A DNA stretch of 5,871 bases from Rhodothermales bacterium (GTDB lineage: Bacteria; Bacteroidota; Rhodothermia; Rhodothermales; UBA10348): positions 1 to 5,871 of the forward strand of contig JAURGV010000154.1 of assembly GCA_030833605.1 (NCBI GenBank), given 5' to 3'. The position numbers and the translations under genes were made by a program. Position 1 is the stretch's first letter. Every line of letters starts with the position of its first letter. Positions 1 to 5,871 of the stretch are shown here, one piece after another. Under the pieces are notes generated by a model, which saw only the letters and a program-made list of their open reading frames with translations, made no database searches and was not told the DNA's origin.

Positions 1-2075
1 CCAATAAAGTTATTGCGCTGCGTGTAGTACACGTCAACGGTTGCGATCAATTTGTCGTTGATCATTCCTTTATATCCCACTTCAAACGTGTTGGTGATGG
101 ACTGTTTTAGCGGGCTTACATCTTGAAGGTCCCGAACAGAAAGCGGATCAACCGTTCCAGCTGAGGTATTCAGTTTAGTCAAAATCCCTTGCGAAAACCC
201 TGAGACGGTAGTTCCCGCAGCAGGACTCAACAAAGCTTGCAAACCACCTGCTTGTGCCGCATTAAGTGGCAATCCCGCTTGATTTAGCATAGCAGCAAGT
301 GTTGCAGCTGGAATTGCAGCCAAGCCAGCATACAACGCTCCATAGGTTGAACCCAATGGGAGTCCAATGGGTTGAGGAGCGCCCAGCGCAGCTGGGTTTA
401 GGCTGGAAGCAACCAAGTCCGTTCCAGCGAATGCGGTGTAAGCCGCATTGCGTTCCCATGTGTACCCGTCGGCTGCACCACGTCCACGAATATTGATGCC
501 CGTATTCGGAATCGAACCAGCCACAATGTTCAAGAAGTTTGAGTTTGTACCTGGAGATGAGAAAGCGCGGTTGAACGTTACGCGGAATGAATTACGGTTG
601 TTCGGTTTGTAAACCACCGCAGCACGAGGAGATACTTGAAATCCATCCACAATACTATTGTAGTCTCCACGCAGCGCTGCTGTGAAGTCAAGTTTTTCGT
701 TGATGGCCGTCGTTGATTGCACATAGCCGCCAAATTCGTCAATGCCGTCATCCGTTTGGATGGTTCCTTTGGTGTCTGGACGAATAAACTCGAAATCAGC
801 CCCGACAATCAGGTTTTGTTTTCCTTCAGCCAGATTCATTTCGTACTGGGCCTGCCCAACCAATTGCGTGCTTTCATCCACAACAGGGAAAGCGCCGTAT
901 ACAAACGAATCACCACCCGTGTTTTTGTTCAGATAGACCTGTGCAAAAAAGTCATCGAGGTTTAAGCGCAACTGACCGTAGGTATATCCATATCCGTCAG
1001 CCTGCACCGTTCCAACGCCGGATAAGACGGTAGATTTCAATCCCGAATAGCCCGCGTTCGCTGATAGGGTACCGGTGTCACTGAATCTATATTCAAGCGC
1101 TCCGTTGATATTCTTTTTCTCAAAATCCGTATCCCTAACCCCATCCGCTGCAATCTGTTGTGCATCTTCAGCGTTGTTAGGATCGAGTGCCCAGTCCTGC
1201 GCCTGCGTGTAAGCACCGGTAATTTTGTAGCCGATTTTTCCGCCTGCTCCTAGGACACCGGCATGTCTAAACTCGCCACCAAAAAGGCTTTGCTCACCAC
1301 CCATAATGGAAATGGTGGTGCCGGGATGTGAAAATGGATCCTTGGTTATGAAATGAACAACTCCTGCATCAACACCCGCTCCGTAGAGCGCAGAACCAGG
1401 GCCGCGGACCACTTCAACGCGATCGATATCCGAGCTCAAGTTACCCATAATGGAGTAAATGTTCACAGCCAACGAAGGCACGGCAGCTTGACGGTAATCC
1501 GTCATAACATACGTAGCGCCTGAAAAGGCGTTGTTGAAGCCACGCAAAACGAGCTCGCGGCGGTCAACCCCGGTCTGCTGCATATCTACACCTGGCGTCG
1601 TGCGAAGCGCTTCCACCGATGAAGGAGAAACTTGGCTTCTTATTTCATCACCGCTCAAAACAGAGATGGCAGCGGGAGCATCCAGTACTTTTTCCTGTCG
1701 TCTAGAGGCCGCGACAACAACGGTATTAAGTTCAAGCCCGGTTTGGCTCAGAACGCAATCAACCGTAGCGGTTGCTCCTGAAGTAACGGTAACTTCTTTC
1801 TCGCAATCCTGAAAACCAACGAATCGGGCTCTGATGGTATAGGATCCAGCAGCGATGGAGAAACTGTATTTACCATCCAAGTCGGTAGCTGCACCTGCTT
1901 TGATGGCTCCAGAGGCATCCAAAGCAACGACGTTGGCACCGACTAACGCCGATCCATCTTCGTCGATGGTAATGGTTCCGGAAACTGTTCCAGATTGAGC
2001 GCTAACTTGATGAGGCGCCCAAGCGACCATCAACAGAATTAGCATGCTACACATACGGAATTGCAATTTTGACAT
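1..2075 (-). CDS. TonB-dependent outer-membrane receptor, C-terminal end cut by window edge
   Basis: Outer-membrane beta-barrel transporter that takes up a ligand using TonB-ExbBD energy. I translated the frame from the ATG at 2075 to the edge: 691 codons with no stop or frameshift. Residues 1-26 look like a Sec signal peptide (hydrophobic MLILLMVAWA, cleavage near VSA/Q). Residues about 28-110 form a carboxypeptidase-regulatory-like domain (GSALVGANVVALDASG, DLDGKYSFSI, YTIRARFVGF). Residues 117-245 are the plug, with VVVAASRRQEKVLDAPAAIS, LRTTPGVD, LVLRGFNN and the hallmark VEVVRGPGSALYG (220-232). The remainder is barrel, including VSPRAAVVYKPNNRNSFRVT and, near the edge, NTFEVGYKGMINDKLIATVD. 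The missing end is probably one to a few hundred residues. The domain layout resembles CirA-like or SusC-like receptors of Bacteroidota and relatives, but no susD-like partner is visible. The substrate is unknown; the upstream deacylase operon makes an acylated amino acid or peptide plausible (inference). Confidence 0.95.
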   Translation of the reverse strand, partial: MSKLQFRMCSMLILLMVAWAPHQVSAQSGTVSGTITIDEDGSALVGANVVALDASGAIKAGAATDLDGKYSFSIAAGSYTIRARFVGFQDCEKEVTVTSGATATVDCVLSQTGLELNTVVVAASRRQEKVLDAPAAISVLSGDEIRSQVSPSSVEALRTTPGVDMQQTGVDRRELVLRGFNNAFSGATYVMTDYRQAAVPSLAVNIYSIMGNLSSDIDRVEVVRGPGSALYGAGVDAGVVHFITKDPFSHPGTTISIMGGEQSLFGGEFRHAGVLGAGGKIGYKITGAYTQAQDWALDPNNAEDAQQIAADGVRDTDFEKKNINGALEYRFSDTGTLSANAGYSGLKSTVLSGVGTVQADGYGYTYGQLRLNLDDFFAQVYLNKNTGGDSFVYGAFPVVDESTQLVGQAQYEMNLAEGKQNLIVGADFEFIRPDTKGTIQTDDGIDEFGGYVQSTTAINEKLDFTAALRGDYNSIVDGFQVSPRAAVVYKPNNRNSFRVTFNRAFSSPGTNSNFLNIVAGSIPNTGINIRGRGAADGYTWERNAAYTAFAGTDLVASSLNPAALGAPQPIGLPLGSTYGALYAGLAAIPAATLAAMLNQAGLPLNAAQAGGLQALLSPAAGTTVSGFSQGILTKLNTSAGTVDPLSVRDLQDVSPLKQSITNTFEVGYKGMINDKLIATVDVYYTQRNNFI

Positions 2076-2199
2076 AGGGGTATATCCTGGCTATTGGAGA
2101 ACTTGGTGAGTGTGCCTCTCTATATGAGCGGAATTGACTCTTTTTGATCAGTGTAGTACTTAATGTACGTATTTCTCGTAAAAACGGGAATAAACGTGA
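2076..2199 (-). promoter_or_regulatory. Intergenic gap upstream of the receptor gene, probable promoter region
   Basis: This 124-bp non-coding, AT-rich stretch separates the lipoprotein stop from the receptor start and is the only real gap in the window. Its length, against near-zero spacing between the three upstream genes, suggests the receptor has its own promoter (inference). I searched the minus strand for the Bacteroidota TAnnTTTG/TTTG pattern and for a good sigma-70 pair and found neither. A short stem (2173-2179 with 2184-2190, loop AAAA) contains a C-A mismatch in the minus-strand transcript and has no U-tract, so it is not a convincing terminator. Read-through from the operon into the receptor therefore remains possible. 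Confidence 0.4.
2085..2088 (-). promoter_or_regulatory. Ribosome binding site of the TonB-dependent receptor
   Basis: On the minus strand an AGGA lies 9 bases before the ATG at 2075. It supports that start, which also places the signal peptide correctly at the N-terminus. Confidence 0.6.
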
Positions 2200-3192
2200 T
2201 TAAGGCAAGTCGTTTGCAGTTTCTATTACATTTTCTTGGAAGTGGAAAATATATGCCCACCAATTGGAAAGTAGTCCGGTTTCGGATGGGCCAGAAGCGT
2301 GTGGCAGATGACTAAACCACCATTTCATGTAGTTCAAATGGTATTCTGGGCCGCCCCACGTATCTGCATTGATGCTGTCTGCCTTTTCTTCTAAATGAGG
2401 ATAATCCATCCACGCGCTTGCCGAGGACCAGACTGTTGAAAGATTATCGTAATCGTAGTCCTCCACACCATTTGGAGGGTAATGGCAGGACCCAACAGCA
2501 GCAACTCCGTTGGACTGGTGCGCATTAGCAGCGAACTTTGCCCAATCGGTAGAAAGGTCGGTTGTATCCCAGCCTCCCGACACCTTCTCCATGGTGGCCT
2601 CTGTTCGATGGCAGAGATTGTGGATCATTTCGGCGAGGCGTCTTTCGTATGAAAATCCCATAATCGCGAACGGCTTGCTGACTTCTACCTCTTCAAAAAC
2701 GCCACCATTTATGTAGAATGCCCCTGGACCGGCCATAGAAGATTCCCAAAATCCCATGTAGGGGGCGCCAAAAATCCACACCTCATCCATTTCGCCGGCG
2801 TCGATTCGTTGGGCGATGTTATAGTTGGAAAACATAGCCAGGTAGTCGATCCCATCTGGGTCGTGACATGTCGTACGGGTTTCCCAGCACTGCTCAAACT
2901 CTTCTAACGAATAGACAAACCCGTCGGTTTTAATTGGAAAAACAGATTCGTCTTGCCACGATACAATGTCCAATCGAACTCGATTATGGCTTATTTCCGA
3001 AATAGCAGCTTGGTACTCCTCGGCTAACGCTTTTGGATTTTGCCAGCCAAAACGTTGGTGCAGAGTGGAATCCCCAACCACGGGGTCAAAATTGATCACA
3101 GCAACCTTTACCACTAGAGGCTCGGTTTCCGCTTGGGGAGTAGAACAGGCTACACCAGCGAATAAAAGCAGAACACCAGCTAGGTATTTCAT
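2200..3192 (-). CDS. Putative lipoprotein of unknown function in the deacylase operon
   Basis: A 330-residue protein that I cannot assign to a named family. Residues 1-15 are a signal sequence (MKYLAGVLLLFAGVA) followed by Cys16; AGVAC fits the relaxed PROSITE-style lipobox, although Leu is absent at -3, so lipidation is likely but not certain. The mature part is acidic and aromatic-rich, with many Trp and Tyr. Notable stretches are DEVWIFGAPYMGFWESSMAG (136-155), YERRLAEMIHNLCHRTEATM (182-201) and GSCHYPPNGVEDYDYDN (234-250). His191, His195 and Glu198 form an H-x3-H-x2-E cluster that could bind metal or be catalytic (inference). Cys102/Cys109 and Cys194/Cys236 could form disulfides in the periplasm. 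The ATG at 3192 overlaps the stop of the upstream deacylase by four bases (ATGA), with no clear Shine-Dalgarno, so translation is probably coupled. Its place in the operon suggests a role with the deacylases: a second hydrolase, a binding protein or a surface partner. Confidence 0.9.
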   Translation of the reverse strand: MKYLAGVLLLFAGVACSTPQAETEPLVVKVAVINFDPVVGDSTLHQRFGWQNPKALAEEYQAAISEISHNRVRLDIVSWQDESVFPIKTDGFVYSLEEFEQCWETRTTCHDPDGIDYLAMFSNYNIAQRIDAGEMDEVWIFGAPYMGFWESSMAGPGAFYINGGVFEEVEVSKPFAIMGFSYERRLAEMIHNLCHRTEATMEKVSGGWDTTDLSTDWAKFAANAHQSNGVAAVGSCHYPPNGVEDYDYDNLSTVWSSASAWMDYPHLEEKADSINADTWGGPEYHLNYMKWWFSHLPHASGPSETGLLSNWWAYIFHFQENVIETANDLP

Positions 3193-4829
3193 TTGTTCAG
3201 GTTTGATGGATGGCGCAATGCGATTCCAGGATAGGAACCGAGCATTTCCGCACCACGCATAATGGGCACTCCACCCACAAATACATCACGGACTCCGGTA
3301 GCATAGTGATGAGGGTCTCCAAACAAGGCTTGATCTTGGACCTCATCTGGATTTAGAATGGCTAAATCCGCCACCATGCCTACTGCAATTTTACCGCGAT
3401 CGGTGAGGCCTAGGCGGGAGGCCGGTAAGGCGGTCATTTTGTAAACGGCTTGTTCTAGTGTAAGAACGCGCAGTTCCCGGACGTAATAGGCCAATACCCT
3501 TGCAAATGCCCCATAATTTCTGGGATGAGGAACCCCCTCGTTCATAGCCGGAATTCCTCCATCAGACGAAATGCTGGTCATGGCGTGTTGCATAATCGTT
3601 ATCACATCGTCTGGAGACATCGAATGAAAAACGCCAGAGCAACTGCCCGCAGCCACCAATTCAAGGGCGACATCAGCCGCATTTTCTACCGTAACTGGCA
3701 GTTTTCGGTCGATTAATATATCAGCAAGGCTCTTTCCATTGAATGAAGCATCAAATCCGCATCGAGCCGCGACAATCGTCGAAGGGTCAGCGCCGCGCTC
3801 TGCATTAATATGGTCAATCACGTCCTTTCGGATCTGAGCTCTCGTCGTCGGATCGTTTATCCGCCCCACCAACGCTTCAAAGCCACCATCTTTTGACCAA
3901 TTCGGGAATAAAATGGTCAGCCCTGTGCTTGAAGCCGTGTAGGGATATTGATCGGACGAAACATCGACTCCGCTGGCCATGGCTTCATCCAAAAGGGCCA
4001 ACGATTGCGATGCGCCACCCCAGCGGGATTTGCCAATCAATTTGTGGTGAGTTACTTGGACGCGAGCGCCAGCACTGCGTCCTATTTCCAACACTTCGTC
4101 CACGCTCTCCAATAAACGTCCACCCTCGTCTCGAATATGGCTAATGTAGAGGCCATCGTAGGTAGCCACCGGCCTGGCCATTTCAACTACCTCAGAAATT
4201 TCTGCAAAGGCTGCAGGCGTGTATTCCAAGCCTGAAGACAGTCCGAATGCACCCTCTCGCATAGCTTGTTCAACCAACTGGGTCATTTCAGCCAATTGTT
4301 CTGTGGTAGCTTGGACGTTATCCTCGCCAATTACAGCACTTCTGATGGAGCCATGGCCAATAAACAACCCAATATTGATAGCGGCCGGTTGAACATCGAG
4401 AGAGTCTAAAAAGGCTCCAATATCCAACGGGGAAGATCCATCTTGCCCGCCCATCGCCGTTGCAACTCCTTGTCGGACATAGCTTTCAGTGTCTCTTCGC
4501 TGGGAAATATCACTCCCGGCCCACGACTCTGAGGTAGCATGGCTATGAATGTCGATGAATCCGGGAGTGACCGTCATTCCGGTTGCATCAACACGCTCCA
4601 CTGCCGTACGGTTGGTTAGGTCTCCGATTTCGACAATACGACCCTCTCGAATGCCAATGTCAGCGTTAAAACGATCTTTTCCGGAGCCGTCGACTACGGT
4701 GCCTCCCGCAATAATGGTATCAAACTCCGGGGAAGAGCATGCTGCCCAAAGCAGTAGGGAGACTAACAGGAGAGAGCCGACTTGGCTTTTGCGAATAAAT
4801 CGGCTTTTGCGAATAATAATGGCACTCAT
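3189..4829 (-). CDS. N-acyl-D-amino-acid deacylase family amidohydrolase, predicted lipoprotein
   Basis: Predicted metal-dependent amidohydrolase of the D-aminoacylase type (subtype III), a family that hydrolyses N-acyl-D-amino acids to a D-amino acid and a carboxylate. It has 546 residues, slightly above the usual 480-500 because of the exported N-terminus. A basic n-region (IIIRKSRFIRKSQ) precedes hydrophobic LLLVSLLLWAA and Cys31, a relaxed lipobox. The small N-terminal beta domain follows (FDTIIAGGTVVDGSG). Metal-site candidates are His95/His97 (GFIDIHSH), His231 (SHIRDE), His261 or His262 (VTHHK) and Asp423 (SSDGG); DQYPYTASSTGL (293-304) is typical of the family. The C-terminal part (RGKIAVGMVADLAILNPDEV) is the composite beta domain. 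The loop that carries the bridging Cys in D-aminoacylase reads GGQDGSS here, with Asp130 at that position. The ATG at 4829 is preferred over an in-frame one at 4907 because it follows the upstream stop by one base, has a strong ribosome site and starts the signal peptide properly. Exact substrate uncertain: an acylated D-amino acid, D-peptide or related amide. Confidence 0.92.
   Translation of the reverse strand: MSAIIIRKSRFIRKSQVGSLLLVSLLLWAACSSPEFDTIIAGGTVVDGSGKDRFNADIGIREGRIVEIGDLTNRTAVERVDATGMTVTPGFIDIHSHATSESWAGSDISQRRDTESYVRQGVATAMGGQDGSSPLDIGAFLDSLDVQPAAINIGLFIGHGSIRSAVIGEDNVQATTEQLAEMTQLVEQAMREGAFGLSSGLEYTPAAFAEISEVVEMARPVATYDGLYISHIRDEGGRLLESVDEVLEIGRSAGARVQVTHHKLIGKSRWGGASQSLALLDEAMASGVDVSSDQYPYTASSTGLTILFPNWSKDGGFEALVGRINDPTTRAQIRKDVIDHINAERGADPSTIVAARCGFDASFNGKSLADILIDRKLPVTVENAADVALELVAAGSCSGVFHSMSPDDVITIMQHAMTSISSDGGIPAMNEGVPHPRNYGAFARVLAYYVRELRVLTLEQAVYKMTALPASRLGLTDRGKIAVGMVADLAILNPDEVQDQALFGDPHHYATGVRDVFVGGVPIMRGAEMLGSYPGIALRHPSNLNK
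4784..4816 (-). repeat. Short tandem direct repeat in the signal-peptide coding region
   Basis: The 15-base + strand word GGCTTTTGCGAATAA occurs at 4784-4798 and again at 4802-4816, a period of 18 bases (six codons). In the gene it encodes two copies of Ile-Arg-Lys-Ser within the basic n-region of the deacylase signal sequence, so the duplication stays in frame and adds positive charge. Confidence 0.85.
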
Positions 4830-4830
4830 T

Positions 4831-5871
4831 TTATTTCTCACCTCGTAGAACGGCTCTCCCAGGAGTGGCACCCGTATGTTCGCCATCGCGTAGAACGGGT
4901 ACTCCATTTACCAAAACGTGAGACATTCCTGTTGCCAGCTGGTGAGGTTTTTCAAATGTGGCGTGGTCTTGAATCACAGCAGGGTCAAAAACCGTGACAT
5001 CTGCGTAATTTCCGACCTGTAATCGTCCTCGTTTTGCCAGGCGTAGATTATCTGCAGGTAGGGAGGAGAGCTTCCGAATGGCTTCCTGTAGCGAGATAAT
5101 TCCTTCGTCCCTAACATATTTGGCGAGTAAGCGCGAAAAGTTACCGTAAGCCCGAGGATGCGGATTGTTGTTCAAGTTTTCGCCCTCGGGTGCCATGGAT
5201 TCCGCGTCCGAGTCAAAGGACATCCACGGCAGCGCGATCTGTTTTCTGACGTTTTCTTCTGACATTAAGAAATAGACCGTTCCAACGCGTGTGGAATCCG
5301 AAATAACCAGGTCTATCGCAACGTCTTCCGGTGTCGTGCCCCTTTCTACAGCCAATTCGGCCAGCGTTTTCCCGATCAAATAACGCAACGAGTCCTGTTT
5401 AAAGCTTACCACCATGACCCCTGAAGGTCCAGCTCCCAACCCTAAGTTTTCCCATTCATTCGTTGGTGTTCGCATTTCTTCAAGCACTTTGGCTCGAATT
5501 TCCGGGTCCATGAGTCGCTCCCTCCAAGCCCCGAAGCCCCCTTCCTGCACCCAAGGAGGCATGTGGGCATCAAGTCCGGTTGCCCCGGCTACGTACGTGT
5601 ACATGTCAGCGGTAATGTGCTGTCCTTCCGAGCGTGCTTTTTCAATCCGTTCGATCACTTGATCCATTTTGGGCCAATTGGTCTCGCCGGCGGCTTTCAA
5701 GTGATACACTTCGGCCCGGATGTCAGCTTCTTTGGAAATCGTGATCAACTCTTCCAGGGCTTCCATCAGTTGATTTCCTTCCGATCGCATGTGGGAGATA
5801 TACATGCCGTCGTATTCTGCCGCCACTTTGGACAATTCAATCAATTCTTCCGTGCTTGCATAAAAAGCAGG
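4831..5871 (-). CDS. N-acyl-D-amino-acid deacylase family amidohydrolase, N-terminal part cut by window edge
   Basis: The C-terminal 346 residues of an amidohydrolase-superfamily enzyme; the frame is open to base 5871 and the real start lies outside the window. The first visible residues (PAFYASTEELIELSKVAAEY) match the interior of D-aminoacylase-like proteins, so the apparent TTG/ATG starts here are internal. Visible motifs, numbered from the window edge, are MYISHMRSE (His27), EVYHLKAAG (His57), TADMYTYVAGATGLDAHMPP (88-107) and SFDSDAES (Asp222), corresponding to the second and third metal-ligand histidines and the catalytic Asp of the family. The C-terminal beta domain is present (RGRLQVGNYADVTVFDP, then a VNGVPVLRDGEHTG end). 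The first His-x-His pair, the bridging-residue loop and any signal peptide are missing. It belongs to a different subfamily from the downstream deacylase (YHLKAAG and MYTYVAG against THHK and QYPYTAS), so the two probably differ in substrate. It is the most upstream visible gene of the operon and ends one base before the next ATG. Confidence 0.92.
   Translation of the reverse strand, partial: PAFYASTEELIELSKVAAEYDGMYISHMRSEGNQLMEALEELITISKEADIRAEVYHLKAAGETNWPKMDQVIERIEKARSEGQHITADMYTYVAGATGLDAHMPPWVQEGGFGAWRERLMDPEIRAKVLEEMRTPTNEWENLGLGAGPSGVMVVSFKQDSLRYLIGKTLAELAVERGTTPEDVAIDLVISDSTRVGTVYFLMSEENVRKQIALPWMSFDSDAESMAPEGENLNNNPHPRAYGNFSRLLAKYVRDEGIISLQEAIRKLSSLPADNLRLAKRGRLQVGNYADVTVFDPAVIQDHATFEKPHQLATGMSHVLVNGVPVLRDGEHTGATPGRAVLRGEK
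4837..4844 (-). promoter_or_regulatory. Ribosome binding site deciding the deacylase start
   Basis: GAGGTGAG on the minus strand contains the Shine-Dalgarno core AGGTGA, 8 bases before the ATG at 4829. It lies inside the last codons of the upstream deacylase (Arg-Gly-Glu-Lys-stop). It supports the 4829 start and coupled translation of the two genes. Confidence 0.75.

Noticed and set aside
262..459. A Cys/Trp-rich small frame on the minus strand.
   Set aside because: It is an alternative frame inside the receptor coding sequence, whose own frame continues without interruption and matches barrel motifs on both sides.
2134..2162. A TTGACT box on the plus strand resembling a sigma-70 -35 element.
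   Set aside because: The hexamer 17 bases later (TACTTA) is a poor -10, and it would transcribe antisense to the lipoprotein gene with no plus-strand gene present.
2155..2170. The near-palindrome GTAC-TTAAT-GTAC as an operator.
   Set aside because: The arms are only four bases and the match does not extend outward; it is likely by chance in an AT-rich gap.
2173..2190. A 7-bp stem with an AAAA loop as a terminator after the lipoprotein gene.
   Set aside because: In the minus-strand transcript it has a C-A mismatch and no following U-tract; on the plus strand there is no gene to terminate.
2966..3262. Plus-strand open frames such as 2966-3262, 4549-4848 and 5414-5662.
   Set aside because: They lie antisense within well-supported genes, have no recognisable domains and show the composition expected of shadow frames.
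4830..4907. A 26-residue N-terminal extension of the complete deacylase from the ATG at 4907.
   Set aside because: It overlaps the upstream gene, has no supporting ribosome site and would bury the signal peptide behind a non-signal leader.
5842..5844. A TTG at 5844 as the start of the upstream deacylase.
   Set aside because: The frame stays open to the window edge and the preceding residues (PAFYASTEE) continue the family sequence, so this codon is internal.

Overview
The window reads as a piece of a Gram-negative chromosome, most likely from the Bacteroidota/Rhodothermota/Balneolota side of the tree. The clues are a TonB-dependent outer-membrane receptor with an N-terminal carboxypeptidase-regulatory-like domain, two consecutive lipoprotein-type signal sequences, and weak or absent Shine-Dalgarno sites at some starts. 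This placement is inference; there is no rRNA or other phylogenetic marker here. All four genes lie on the minus strand, so transcription runs from high to low coordinates, and both window ends cut through a gene.

In transcription order: (1) 5871-4831, the C-terminal 346 residues of an N-acyl-D-amino-acid deacylase-like amidohydrolase; (2) 4829-3189, a complete second amidohydrolase of the same superfamily but a different subfamily, with a lipoprotein signal; (3) 3192-2200, a 330-residue predicted lipoprotein of no family I can name; (4) after a 124-bp gap, 2075 to the window edge, 691 codons of a TonB-dependent receptor lacking its C-terminal end. Genes 1 to 3 are almost certainly one operon: 1 and 2 are one base apart (stop, one A, ATG), and 2 and 3 overlap in an ATGA.

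The likely joint role is uptake and hydrolysis of N-acylated D-amino acids, D-residue peptides or chemically similar amides at the cell envelope. The receptor would import substrate across the outer membrane and the anchored deacylases would cleave it. The substrate is not readable from the sequence, and the receptor may have its own promoter. The points most worth following are the unassigned lipoprotein embedded in this operon, with a His-x3-His-x2-Glu cluster, and the replacement of the usual metal-bridging Cys by Asp in the complete deacylase. I found no RNA genes, CRISPR arrays, insertion sequences, origins or convincing terminators.
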